Below, in pieces: positions 1-9,659 of a stretch of 64,000 nucleotides of DNA (position 1 is the first letter of the stretch; the number at the start of each line of letters is the position of its first letter). The DNA is from Legionella adelaidensis (GTDB lineage Bacteria; Pseudomonadota; Gammaproteobacteria; Legionellales; Legionellaceae). The stretch lies in NCBI RefSeq assembly GCF_900637865.1, contig NZ_LR134422.1, positions 124,001-188,000 of the forward strand. The letters run 5' to 3'. A program made the translations under genes and the position numbers. The notes below the pieces were generated by a model, which was not told where the DNA came from, did no database searches, and was given only the letters and a program-made list of their open reading frames with translations.

Positions 1-2
1 AT

Positions 3-764
3 TATGATTTAGTCGATGCATTAAAAGAAGTAAAACCCCAATTTACTTCATTAAAGACAAATTTAACCGGTTATGACCCTGATGAAGGCCTCACCCGCAT
101 ACCCTACGAAAAAGGATATTTTCTTCTTCGCTTTATTGAAGAACAGGTAGGGAGAGAGTCTTTTGATTCTTTCTTAAATCAATACTTTCAAGAATTTGCT
201 TTTCAAACAGTTACTACAGAACAATTCCTTTCTTATTTACAAAATAATTTAGTGATTAATCCTTCTTTATTAGAGAAGATTAACTCCTGGATTTACGAAC
301 CCGGTATGCCCAAAGAGATAATCTTTACCTCTTCACAACGCTTTGCAAAAGTAAAAGAAAACCTTAAACGATTTGAGCAAGGAACCCCAGCTACAGATCT
401 TGCCGTTAACCCTTGGAGTACCCAGGAGTGGGAGTATTTTATCCATCATTTACCCAGCACTCTAACTCTTGAAGAAATGAGCGAATTAGATAAGGCGTTT
501 AATTTTACGCAATCAGGAAATATTAAAATTACTTCGGCTTGGTTTTCGCATGTGATTCAACATCACTATACAAATGCCTACGAGGCAATAGCCTATTTTT
601 TACAAAACGTAGGTAGGCGACACTATGTGTTACAAGTGTATAAAGCCTTGGCCGCTACTCCCGAAGGGAAAGCCTGGGCTTTAGAAATATACAAAAAAGC
701 GCGAGTCAATTACCACTCGGTAACCAGAAACAGCGTGGACAAAGTCTTGGGTTATATTGCTTAA
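3..764 (+). CDS. M1-family aminopeptidase, C-terminal part (5' end outside window)
   Basis: The reading frame is open from base 3 to the TAA at 762-764, giving about 253 residues with no start inside the window. The text includes GYDPDEGLTRIPYEKGYFLL, then FLNQYFQEFAFQTVTTEQFL, then a helical domain ending near LGYIA. This matches the C-terminal end of the catalytic domain plus the helical domain of leukotriene-A4-hydrolase-like M1 zinc aminopeptidases. In that family the HExxH zinc site lies upstream of this segment, so it is not visible here. The GTG at 252 is an internal codon, not a start. Family members trim N-terminal residues from peptides. The assignment is by sequence pattern, and the exact subfamily is uncertain. 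Confidence 0.8.
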   Translation, partial: YDLVDALKEVKPQFTSLKTNLTGYDPDEGLTRIPYEKGYFLLRFIEEQVGRESFDSFLNQYFQEFAFQTVTTEQFLSYLQNNLVINPSLLEKINSWIYEPGMPKEIIFTSSQRFAKVKENLKRFEQGTPATDLAVNPWSTQEWEYFIHHLPSTLTLEEMSELDKAFNFTQSGNIKITSAWFSHVIQHHYTNAYEAIAYFLQNVGRRHYVLQVYKALAATPEGKAWALEIYKKARVNYHSVTRNSVDKVLGYIA

Positions 765-1075
765 GGTAGAAATTTATAATCTGCCAAAGTTTTGACAATT
801 TGGCTCCCTATTCTTCCTCATTTGATTTTAATATGTCGTGATTTATTTGAGAAAGCTAACTATTCAATTACTTTCCCCTTATGTTTGCACGCAGCACACT
901 CCATTAAATAATGGTACATGGTAAATAAAATGAGGGTTTTCTTAACTTAACTTGCCTGCCCTTGGATCAATACAGAAAAATCAAATTACCTATATGAGTT
1001 TTAAATATTTTACCAGCATAGATTCGAATATTTCGAATATCAACTATAATAGTTTTATACAAAAGGAGAGCCAAT
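765..1075. other. Intergenic gap before the toxin-antitoxin pair
   Basis: This 311-bp AT-rich gap holds no convincing reading frame. Only its last 60 bases carry recognisable signals: the TTCGAA-containing dyad, a TATAAT box and a ribosome binding site for the antitoxin gene. Confidence 0.5.
1022..1050 (+). promoter_or_regulatory. Promoter and probable operator of the PIN toxin-antitoxin operon
   Basis: TTCGAATA occurs twice in tandem (about 1023-1030 and 1032-1039), and each copy contains the palindrome TTCGAA. A perfect TATAAT -10 box follows at 1045-1050. The strong ribosome site AAGGAG at 1063-1068 lies 7 bases before the ATG at 1076. Dyads over the -35/-10 region are typical of autoregulated toxin-antitoxin operons, so this is the likely antitoxin binding site (inference). 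Confidence 0.55.
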
Positions 1076-1528
1076 ATGCTATCACCACATAACTTTGAGC
1101 TAAGTATCCCTAGCAAACATGATAGAGAAATTGCAAAAACATCTGTAAATGCCATTGAAAAAGCTCATTTAGATATGAAAAAAGCCAAGCTATTAATACA
1201 GGATATGCAAGTTGAGCTACCGTTGTCAGCTGTGAAACTTCTGCTAGAAGCCCTAGGACAGCTTGCTCAAGGGAATGCTCTTACAATGATCCCGCGACAT
1301 GCCGCCTTGACAACGCAAGAAGCAGCAGATTTACTCAATGTCTCAAGACCATATTTCATAAAGCTTCTCGACTCAGGACAAATTCCATTTTCAAGAACTG
1401 GTAACAGAAGAAAAGTTTTGGCGAAAGATTTATTTAAGTTCAAAGATGAAAGCAGCAAAAAACAAAATCATGCTATTGATGAGCTGGTGAAGCAAGCTCA
1501 AGATTTTGGAATGGACTACGATGAATGA
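1076..1528 (+). CDS. Excisionase-type helix-turn-helix antitoxin of a PIN toxin
   Basis: A 150-residue protein. Residues about 80-125 form a helix-turn-helix of the excisionase/MerR-like HTH_17 type, with the pattern LTTQEAADLLNVSRPYFIKLL followed by a basic wing (GNRRKV). The N-terminal half is helical and probably dimerises; the acidic tail probably masks the toxin. The stop overlaps the start of the PIN gene in an ATGA at 1525-1528, so the two are translationally coupled. Family knowledge: such proteins neutralise the adjacent PIN RNase and repress their own operon through upstream dyads like those at 1022-1040. Confidence 0.8.
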   Translation: MLSPHNFELSIPSKHDREIAKTSVNAIEKAHLDMKKAKLLIQDMQVELPLSAVKLLLEALGQLAQGNALTMIPRHAALTTQEAADLLNVSRPYFIKLLDSGQIPFSRTGNRRKVLAKDLFKFKDESSKKQNHAIDELVKQAQDFGMDYDE

Positions 1529-1995
1529 CAAAATTCACTGCGCTTTATGATGCTTGCGTGTTATATCCTCCATCAATGAGGGACTTATTGATTCAACTGG
1601 CTGTAGATGGTTTGCATAGAGCCAAATGGTCTGAAAAAATCCATAGTGAATGGATAAGGAACGCGTTGATTAATAACCCCCATCTTAATATTGAGACATT
1701 AACTAAAACAAAAGAATTGATAAATAATGCAGTATTAGATTGTCTTGTTGAAGATTTTCATGAATTAGAAGCTTCCCTAAACTTACCAGACGAAAATGAC
1801 AAACATGTTCTTGCAGCAGCAATTGTTTCCCACTCGGATGTAATTGTTACTTATAATCTAAAAGATTTCCCTAGAGGATCATTAGAAAAATATGGAATTG
1901 AGGCCCAACATCCTGATATTTTCCTTTTGCATTTGCTGGAATTAAATCAGCATATAGTTATAAAGTCGATTCAGGCAATTTATAAGAAGGCTTAA
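1525..1995 (+). CDS. PIN-domain toxin (VapC-like ribonuclease)
   Basis: A 156-residue single-domain protein. The N-terminus TALYDACVLYP carries the first acidic residue of the PIN active site. LPDENDKHVLAAA supplies the central acidic pair, and VTYNLKDFP is the C-terminal PIN motif seen in the PIN_3 group. PIN toxins are Mg-dependent RNases that cut tRNA or mRNA when the antitoxin is lost. The gene starts inside the stop of the antitoxin gene, so it depends on antitoxin translation. The RNA target cannot be read from the sequence. Confidence 0.82.
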   Translation: MTKFTALYDACVLYPPSMRDLLIQLAVDGLHRAKWSEKIHSEWIRNALINNPHLNIETLTKTKELINNAVLDCLVEDFHELEASLNLPDENDKHVLAAAIVSHSDVIVTYNLKDFPRGSLEKYGIEAQHPDIFLLHLLELNQHIVIKSIQAIYKKA

Positions 1996-2682
1996 GAATC
2001 CACCATATTCGATAGATCAGTATTTAAATAAACTTGAAACGCTAAATTTAAAGGAAAGCGTAACTTCTCTTCGTAAAATACTTTAAAAATACCATCGAGT
2101 ATTTGAAATATAAATTAAGAAACACAAGAGTTTCTTCAAAATATTAGCTTCTGGAACTAAGTCTTCTCGGCTCCTTCAACGGCAGAAAACTAGGGTTTTG
2201 TTTACTCCTCTGCCTTTCATCTTTGTTTATTTAAAATCAGTGTAATAAAGATTTAGGAAAGAATATTTCAATTGCTAGATATTTACTTACAAGTTTTAGC
2301 TTATCATCAAGTTGTAAGTCTAAATTCTGTTCATGTGTAAAAACTCGGGCATACCCTACTCTCATTATTGTTCCTTATAGTTCAGAAAGACTAAAAGAAT
2401 AGGTTAAAATGAACTTTAATTTATGTATAGAGTTTTCGAACTGATTTTTAAGGTTAATTTCAAATTTTGGAAAAAAGATTTTAAGTGCCACAAACCCATT
2501 ATATATTGAAAAAGAAATTCGTTTTAATATAAGAAGTAAGGCTGATACTGCATGAGTAGTGGAAAAGAAGCAGACTGGGTATGATTTGGGAAGGAGACCA
2601 AAATAAATTGTTCTATTTTTAGCCTAAATATAAGTTTTTAGAGTATAATTTGCTTATTTTGGTATCTCACGGCAAAACATAA
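1996..2682. other. 687-bp AT-rich gap with recombinase remnant
   Basis: The only recognisable content is a 42-codon serine-recombinase fragment on the minus strand (2237-2365) and a possible TATAAT at 2644-2649 ahead of the NRPS-PKS gene. The rest has stops in all frames. It looks like decayed mobile-element DNA between the toxin-antitoxin pair and the megasynthase. Confidence 0.5.
2237..2365 (-). pseudogene. Serine recombinase (resolvase/invertase), N-terminal remnant
   Basis: The minus-strand frame from the ATG at 2365 reads MRVGYARVFTHEQNLDLQLD and runs 42 codons to a stop. It matches the start of Tn3-resolvase/Pin-type recombinases, which normally read M-R-[IV]-G-Y-A-R-V-S-T. The catalytic serine of that motif is phenylalanine here. 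The match fades after about 25 residues and the rest of the gene is absent. This is a dead fragment, evidence of an old transposon or invertible element upstream of the NRPS-PKS gene. Confidence 0.65.
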
Positions 2683-5600
2683 ATGGCAGGACCTAAAAAA
2701 CACCTATTTGCTGATACGGTAAAAAAGTTATTTGAAGAGCAAGCTAGTAAATATCCTACGGCATTAGCCCTCAGAGATAGTAATACTGAATATAGCTATT
2801 TGGAACTCAATGAAAAAGCAAATCAAGTAGCGCACTACCTAAAAGGCGAATCAGTAGAAAAAGGAGATTTTGTAGCGCTCTTACTAGAGCCTGGGTCTGA
2901 ATTTATTCTTTTCATAATAGCGATTATAAAACTGGATGCTGTTTATATCCCCATTGATACACATGCACCTAAATCCCGTTTAAAAGATATATTACAAGAT
3001 GCTAATCCAAGCCTACTTATTACAAACGAATCGTTTGAACGTCAACTAGCCGGGATTGAAACTCAAATACTTCTTCCTAGGGTAATTTTTCAAGAATCAA
3101 AAACTTTTCAAAAAAATAATTTAAATTCCGATATCTCTACCATGGATCCAGTAAATATGATTTATACATCTGGTTCCACGGGTCGCCCTAAAGGGGTTAT
3201 TATCCCTCATCAAGCAGTAATTAATATTGCTTTTACTGAAAACACCATACAAATTGGGCCAGGCGAGAAAATGGCCCAGTTTAGTAGCGTGGCATTTGAT
3301 GGAAGCACTTATGAAATATGGACCTCTCTTTTAAATGGCGCTACTTTATGCATTATTCCTAGTGATGCCAAGTTTAATCACACCAAATTTAGAAAAATAT
3401 TATTAGAATTTGAAATAGCTTATTTATTTTTACCCACGAGCTATCTACACCAGCTAATAATATCAGCGCCTCATACGCTAGACACAATACACACTATTTT
3501 ATTTGGCGGGGAACAAATCAGTGTTGATCTGATTACTAAGTTTATTCATTATCGAAAAACTCTAAAACGCGACATAACCCTTATAAATGGTTATGGGCCT
3601 ACTGAAACCACTTGTTATGTTATTAGACAGGTAATTGATACGCGGCATAGTTATGACAACTTATACTTGGAAAGTATTGGTCGTCCAGTAGCCAACACCA
3701 AGGCTTATATTCTAGATGAAGAATTAAACGAAGTACCCGAAGGGGAGCTTTACATTAGCGGCGCTAATCTAGCACTTGGATACCATAATTGCGATCTTCA
3801 AAATAATGAAAAGTTCATTTTAAATCCTTTCTCTAATATCCCCTCTCATACAAAACTTTATAAAACAGGGGACAAAGTAACATTACTATCTTCAGGTGAC
3901 TTGCTATACCTAGGTAGGTACGATGATCAAGTGAAAATTGGGGGTTTTAGAATACACTTAAATGAGATTGAGTCGGCCCTCATCCAACACCCGCAAATAA
4001 GTATGGCCTCAGTAAATGTTGAATTAACAGGCGATCATCATAAAACACTAACCGCCTATCTGATTTTCTCAAAGACCAATACCATAATAAAGGCGGAAGA
4101 AATTCGGGATTTTATTAAACAAATTCTTCCTGTTTATATGCTTCCTGCAAAATACGTTAAAGTAGAAAAATTTCCATTAACTCTCATTGGTAAAGTAGAT
4201 AAATCTAAACTTGAAAAGATACCCCACATTGACCTCTCGATTCATATTGACTCCTCTTCTGAGAGCACTATTGAAGAAAAAATTAAAGAAGTTTGGAAGC
4301 GTTTATTAAACCGAACTGTAATCGATACCAATAAAAACTTATTTGAATTAGGAGCAAATTCACTTCTTATAGCAGAAGCCTGTACCCGCATTAATAATGA
4401 AATAGAATCTGAAATACATATTGGCGATATTCTTGCTCATCCAACCATTCACAAATTAAGTCGTTACATTGAAGGCGATGCTGTATTCGTCACTCCTAAA
4501 CAAAGACGTAAAGAATATAATACAGATATCGCCATAGTAGGTATGGCTTGCCGTTTTCCTGGAACCCATAGTGTGGAGGAATATTGGGAGAATTTATGTG
4601 AAGGAAGGGAATCTCTAACTCGATTCAGTCAAGATGTATTACAGGATGAAAACTCTAATTACGTACCGGTAAAAGGTATTCTGTCCGACATAGAATATTT
4701 TGATGCCCATTTTTTTGGATTTAATCCAATGGAGGCAAGCCTTGCTGATCCTCAACAAAGACTACTATTAGAGTGCTCTTGGCACGCATTAGAACATGCA
4801 AATATCGCACCCAGTAAAGTCTCGGATAAAACCATTAGTGTATTTGCTGGTATCAGCGATAGTTCGTATTTGCAAGAAAACATCTTAAAAAATAAATTAG
4901 TTAGTTCAGAAACCGATGTGTTGCATCAACGTATTTCCACCAGTACCAGTATGTTGAGTACGCAAATTTCCTATCGATTAAATCTTCGTGGTCGAAGTGT
5001 TAACGTAAATACCGCATGCTCCACAGGATTAATAGCCGTTGACCATGCATGCCAAGACTTAATTCATGGATATAGTGATGTGGCTTTAGCGGGCGCTGCT
5101 TCCATTGTCGTTCCGCAACACAAGGGCTATTTATATCAAGCAGGAAGTATTGTTTCACCCGATGGACATTGTAAGCCTTTTTCAGATAGTGCGAATGGAA
5201 CAGTATTTTCAAATGGGGTGGGCGTTGTTGTTTTAAAACGACTAAAAGACGCGATTGAAGATAGGGATACTATTTACGCCGTCATTAAAGGGCGGGGCAT
5301 AAATAATGATGGCGGGGAAAAACTAGGCTTTACAGCACCTAGTACCAGTGGTCAAATTAATTGTATACGTAGTGCCTTAGAGGAGGCTCAAATAAATGCG
5401 GAAGAAATTGGGTATCTTGAAGCGCATGGAACGGCCACCGCTTTAGGTGATATTGTAGAAATTGACGCATTAAAAACCGCCTATAAAGAGCACACCATTA
5501 AAACCCAATATTGTGCACTTGGCTCTGTAAAAGCCAATATAGGGCATACAGATGTGGTGGCAGGGATAGCAGGCTTAATTAAAACAGCGCTATGCCTATA

Positions 5601-8600
5601 TCATAAACAGATACCCCCCTTGCTGCATTTTAAAAAAGCAAATCCCGATTTAGCTTTGGAAGACAGTCCCTTTTTTGTTAATAAAACTCTTTCTAATTGG
5701 AACAATGGTATAAAAAAACGCTATGCCGGTATTAGTTCTTTTGGCGTTGGAGGCACAAATGCCCATATGATACTAAGTGAATACGATAACCATTTTTCAG
5801 AAATTTCACCCGCGAAAGACGAAATACTGATTATCTCCGCTAAAAGTGAACAGGCCTTAAAAGAACATGCCTATAACTTAGCTAATTATTTATCTAAAGC
5901 AAAAGGAAGTGCCTCAAATCTTGGAAATATCGCTTATTCTCTGCAAGTAGGACGTGAAGATTTCCCCTGGCGAACTTTTGCAGTAGGCAACAACATCGAT
6001 AGCTTAATTCGAGGATTCCAACAACGAAAACCGGTTTTTTTTGAAGAAAGCACTCAACACAGCATTGTCTTTATGTTTCCAGGGCAAGGTAGCCAATATT
6101 TTAAAATGGCGATGGAATTATATGATGCTATTCCTAGTTTTGCGGCTTATCTAGATAAAGGGTTCTCTATCGCAAAATCTTGTTTAAACCGTGACTTACT
6201 AGACATTATATGTGATCCGAGCCAAGAAGAAATTCATTTAACACAATATTCTCAGCCTTCTCTTTTTATTATTGAATATGCCCTCTCTAAATTATTAATT
6301 GATTATGGGATTAAACCCAATGCTCTAATAGGACATAGTCTTGGCGAATATGTTGCAGCTTGTCTTGCTGAAGTGTTCACCTTTGAAGAAGGTATCACTT
6401 TAATATGCAAACGAGGACTTCTAATGTCTTTGGCGCCTAAAGGGGCAATGCTTGCTATAGAATGTGCTGAAGAAGACGTTATTCATTTTAAAAAAACAAT
6501 GTCCATAGAATTAGCTTTACATAATGCTCCATCTCATTGTGTAGTATCAGGGGATATTGAATCAATTAAGTCTTTGGAAAAGCATTTAATTGCTTGTAAA
6601 AAATCCTACCAAAGATTACAAGTCAGCCATGCTTTTCATAGCCGTTTTATGGAAGAAATAAAAGACTCGTTCCTAGAGCTGCTGTCTAAAATCCCTTTAT
6701 CAGCTCCTTCAATTCCTATCATTTCCAATGTTACTGGAGATTGGCTGCCTTCTGAAAAAGCAATGGATCCTAACTATTGGTATGCGCATTTGCGCCAAAC
6801 AGTAAAATTATGCGATGGATTTAAAACCATATTGAAAGATAAGCATCCGATTTTTATTGAAGTCGGATTAGGGCACAGTTTAAGTAATTTTATAAAAAAT
6901 ATAATAACTTTTTATGGTTTTAATAATAAACCATATGTAGGAAATGCATTGCCTAATCGCAATAAAGGCTCCAGTGATTTATATCAATTATTTACCATAC
7001 TAGGCGCATTATGGGAGCAAGGCCTTCCTATTCAATGGGAAAAAATTCATAACACGCAACCTGCGCGTACACCACTACCCCCCTACCCTTTTCAAAGGCA
7101 AAAATATTGGATAGAACCCGATACATTCAAACAAAACGATAATAAGTTATATAAGCAAGCATGGTTTCAAAAACCAAGCTATGAGGACCATTTAAGTTCA
7201 GAACTTATTCAAAGTCACAGCTGGATTATTTTTAAAGAACCATCCGATATTAGTACCACTCTTATTGAGGTACTCACACAATATGGTGCACATATTATTA
7301 TAGTCGAGCTCGGTGATAGTTATGAATCCTTACCTGAGAATCATTATAAAATAAATCCTGAAGAGAAAGACCATTATTTTAAATTGATAGACTCTATTAA
7401 AGACAACATAAAAGCACCGTATTTTGTTCATCTATTTTCTTTAACTGCCAATCAGAGCCAATTCCTTGAACCAACGGTGATTAATAACTTTCTTGCTTTA
7501 GGCTTTTATAGTCTTTTATATCTGTCGCAAGCATTTCTAGAGGCATTAGGAGACAATTGTCCATTAAAAGGATTAGTTTTAACAAAAGGTACGCAAAGAA
7601 TAACTGGAATGGAATTAAGCATTCCTGTAAATGCATGTATTCATGGGGCATGCCAAGTAATCAGCAAAGAGTATCCCTCCCTTGAGTTTCGTTCAATCGA
7701 TTTAGAGATGAGTAAAGCGTCCTCTCCTACCAGTATTTCCTTTTTAGTAAAATACTTAACCGACTCATGGGGTACTTACTATACGGGAATTGCATTAAGA
7801 AACAATATCTGCTGGAAATTAACTTATCAACCAATTACGGACAGCTCTGAAAAAAATCCATTTAAGGATGGGGGAGTTTATCTTATTACCGGTGGAATAG
7901 GAGATATGGCCCTTTCTCTTTGTGGCACTATTGCAATGCATGCAAAAAATCCAAAATTGATTTTACTTTCAAGATCCCCAGTTATCGAAGAAGAAACTTG
8001 GGGAGAAATAATAAAAGAAGCTGAGCATCCGTATTATCAAAAAATTCTTTCTTTGCAGAAATTAAAAAATGCGGGGGCTTTAATTTACTGGCATCAAATT
8101 GATATTACGCTTTCTGAAGCCGTGGAATCTATAGTGGAGTATTACAAGCAAAAATTTGGGCTTATAAATGGCTTACTCCACACCGCCGGGACAGCCGGCG
8201 GGGGGATTATTCCCTTAAAAACCAAAGCTATGACAGAACAAATCTTCTTACCCAAAATTCATGGTACATACAGTCTCGCAAAAGCTTTTAAAAATCACCA
8301 ACTGGACTTTGTAGTTTTAATGTCTTCCCTTGTTTCTCTTTTAGGAGAGCCTGGGCAAATAGATTATGCAGCAGCAAACGCAGGATTAAATGCTTTTGCA
8401 ATCACAGAGCTATTTCAATCAAATAAGGTGATAAGTATTAATTGGAATACTTGGAAAGATTTAGGGATGGCTGTAAAAAATATAAATGCGATAAGCTTCA
8501 TAAACCGAGGTAACGATATCTCCTCAGCACAAGGTCAAGAGTTATTCTTCAAGATATTAAAAAGTGGTTACTCTCACGTAGTTGTCTCAAATTATGATTT

Positions 8601-9630
8601 GGAAGAGCACGAACTCGTACTAAAACAGTTTCAAGAAAACAAGTTATCCTCCATTACCAAAACTTCACGCAATTTGTTCTCAGTTACAAATGACTATTCA
8701 GCTCCTCAAAATACGGAAGAGAAGCAATTGGCTACAATTTGGCAGAATGTTTTGGGAATAGAGGCCATAGGGATTGATGATGATTTTTTCAGTATGGGCG
8801 GACACTCGTTAAATGCATTACAAGCGATCGATAAAACTAACAGACTATTTAAGAGCTCTCTCTCAGTCCAGCAATTATATAAACATCCCACAATTCGCGC
8901 ATTTAGTCTTCTTCTGAATAAACATAAAACGGAAAGTGTAGATATTATCGTTCCCCTGAAACCCCAAAACTCAAACCCACCCTTCCTTTTTGTTTGTCAC
9001 CCAGCCAGCGGCATGATTTATTGCTTCAACACGTTGTGTTCTCAACTTTCACACCCTATATCAGTTTTTGGAATGCAAGACCCGAGCATAACAGGCGGTG
9101 AATTACTGTTTGATAGTATTCATGAAATGGCAGAAACCTATCTAGCATCTATCAAAAAAATTCAACCGAAAGGCCCTTATTATTTAATGGGGTATTCTTT
9201 TGGAGGGAATCTAGTCTATGAAATGGCAAAGTTACTAAGAGATGAAAACGAAAAGATCCAATTATTAGCACTTATTGATAGCTGGTGCATTTTTTCAAAA
9301 GACCATAAAGATGAGCTTCGTTTTAAAACATTATTTCAAAAAACTAATCAACACTTTTCAGACCAACTAATTTCGCTTGCCTGGGACAGAATGCAATTAT
9401 TAATGGACCATGTACCTTCTAGTATGAATCAAGAAATGATCTTGTTTAAAGCCACGGAATTGATGGATGAGTATAAAACTATCGATCATCCAACAAATGG
9501 TTGGTCTCGATATAACAAAGGCCTTATTACTTGTCATACAATAAATGCCACTCATGAAACAATCTTAAATGATATAAATAGTTCTTATATTTTAGATATA
9601 CTTAATAAAAAAGGAGTTTTTGAATCATAG
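2683..9630 (+). CDS. Hybrid NRPS-PKS megasynthase, A-T-KS-AT-KR-T-TE
   Basis: A 2315-residue single-protein assembly line. The adenylation domain (about 10-510) has YTSGSTGRPKGV near residue 161, GYGPTE, YKTGD and the terminal GKVDK lysine. Carrier 1 has its phosphopantetheine serine at 560. The ketosynthase (613-1030) has Cys779 in TACSTG, His915 in EAHGTA and His955 in NIGHT. The acyltransferase has Ser1219 in GHSLGEY plus HAFH, the malonyl-type signature. The ketoreductase (about 1730-1935) has a GGIGDMA nucleotide loop and Tyr1895 in QIDYAAAN. Carrier 2 has Ser2042 in GGHSL, and the thioesterase has Ser2172 in GYSFGG. There is no condensation domain, so the A-T pair is a loading module. 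Predicted chemistry: one amino acid, one malonyl extension, beta-keto reduction and release. This would give a 4-amino-3-hydroxy acid or its lactam, or a tetramic acid if the ketoreductase is idle. The substrate amino acid is not assigned. Confidence 0.93.
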   Translation: MAGPKKHLFADTVKKLFEEQASKYPTALALRDSNTEYSYLELNEKANQVAHYLKGESVEKGDFVALLLEPGSEFILFIIAIIKLDAVYIPIDTHAPKSRLKDILQDANPSLLITNESFERQLAGIETQILLPRVIFQESKTFQKNNLNSDISTMDPVNMIYTSGSTGRPKGVIIPHQAVINIAFTENTIQIGPGEKMAQFSSVAFDGSTYEIWTSLLNGATLCIIPSDAKFNHTKFRKILLEFEIAYLFLPTSYLHQLIISAPHTLDTIHTILFGGEQISVDLITKFIHYRKTLKRDITLINGYGPTETTCYVIRQVIDTRHSYDNLYLESIGRPVANTKAYILDEELNEVPEGELYISGANLALGYHNCDLQNNEKFILNPFSNIPSHTKLYKTGDKVTLLSSGDLLYLGRYDDQVKIGGFRIHLNEIESALIQHPQISMASVNVELTGDHHKTLTAYLIFSKTNTIIKAEEIRDFIKQILPVYMLPAKYVKVEKFPLTLIGKVDKSKLEKIPHIDLSIHIDSSSESTIEEKIKEVWKRLLNRTVIDTNKNLFELGANSLLIAEACTRINNEIESEIHIGDILAHPTIHKLSRYIEGDAVFVTPKQRRKEYNTDIAIVGMACRFPGTHSVEEYWENLCEGRESLTRFSQDVLQDENSNYVPVKGILSDIEYFDAHFFGFNPMEASLADPQQRLLLECSWHALEHANIAPSKVSDKTISVFAGISDSSYLQENILKNKLVSSETDVLHQRISTSTSMLSTQISYRLNLRGRSVNVNTACSTGLIAVDHACQDLIHGYSDVALAGAASIVVPQHKGYLYQAGSIVSPDGHCKPFSDSANGTVFSNGVGVVVLKRLKDAIEDRDTIYAVIKGRGINNDGGEKLGFTAPSTSGQINCIRSALEEAQINAEEIGYLEAHGTATALGDIVEIDALKTAYKEHTIKTQYCALGSVKANIGHTDVVAGIAGLIKTALCLYHKQIPPLLHFKKANPDLALEDSPFFVNKTLSNWNNGIKKRYAGISSFGVGGTNAHMILSEYDNHFSEISPAKDEILIISAKSEQALKEHAYNLANYLSKAKGSASNLGNIAYSLQVGREDFPWRTFAVGNNIDSLIRGFQQRKPVFFEESTQHSIVFMFPGQGSQYFKMAMELYDAIPSFAAYLDKGFSIAKSCLNRDLLDIICDPSQEEIHLTQYSQPSLFIIEYALSKLLIDYGIKPNALIGHSLGEYVAACLAEVFTFEEGITLICKRGLLMSLAPKGAMLAIECAEEDVIHFKKTMSIELALHNAPSHCVVSGDIESIKSLEKHLIACKKSYQRLQVSHAFHSRFMEEIKDSFLELLSKIPLSAPSIPIISNVTGDWLPSEKAMDPNYWYAHLRQTVKLCDGFKTILKDKHPIFIEVGLGHSLSNFIKNIITFYGFNNKPYVGNALPNRNKGSSDLYQLFTILGALWEQGLPIQWEKIHNTQPARTPLPPYPFQRQKYWIEPDTFKQNDNKLYKQAWFQKPSYEDHLSSELIQSHSWIIFKEPSDISTTLIEVLTQYGAHIIIVELGDSYESLPENHYKINPEEKDHYFKLIDSIKDNIKAPYFVHLFSLTANQSQFLEPTVINNFLALGFYSLLYLSQAFLEALGDNCPLKGLVLTKGTQRITGMELSIPVNACIHGACQVISKEYPSLEFRSIDLEMSKASSPTSISFLVKYLTDSWGTYYTGIALRNNICWKLTYQPITDSSEKNPFKDGGVYLITGGIGDMALSLCGTIAMHAKNPKLILLSRSPVIEEETWGEIIKEAEHPYYQKILSLQKLKNAGALIYWHQIDITLSEAVESIVEYYKQKFGLINGLLHTAGTAGGGIIPLKTKAMTEQIFLPKIHGTYSLAKAFKNHQLDFVVLMSSLVSLLGEPGQIDYAAANAGLNAFAITELFQSNKVISINWNTWKDLGMAVKNINAISFINRGNDISSAQGQELFFKILKSGYSHVVVSNYDLEEHELVLKQFQENKLSSITKTSRNLFSVTNDYSAPQNTEEKQLATIWQNVLGIEAIGIDDDFFSMGGHSLNALQAIDKTNRLFKSSLSVQQLYKHPTIRAFSLLLNKHKTESVDIIVPLKPQNSNPPFLFVCHPASGMIYCFNTLCSQLSHPISVFGMQDPSITGGELLFDSIHEMAETYLASIKKIQPKGPYYLMGYSFGGNLVYEMAKLLRDENEKIQLLALIDSWCIFSKDHKDELRFKTLFQKTNQHFSDQLISLAWDRMQLLMDHVPSSMNQEMILFKATELMDEYKTIDHPTNGWSRYNKGLITCHTINATHETILNDINSSYILDILNKKGVFES

Positions 9631-9659
9631 TTAATGGAATATTACAAAAATGATGGATT

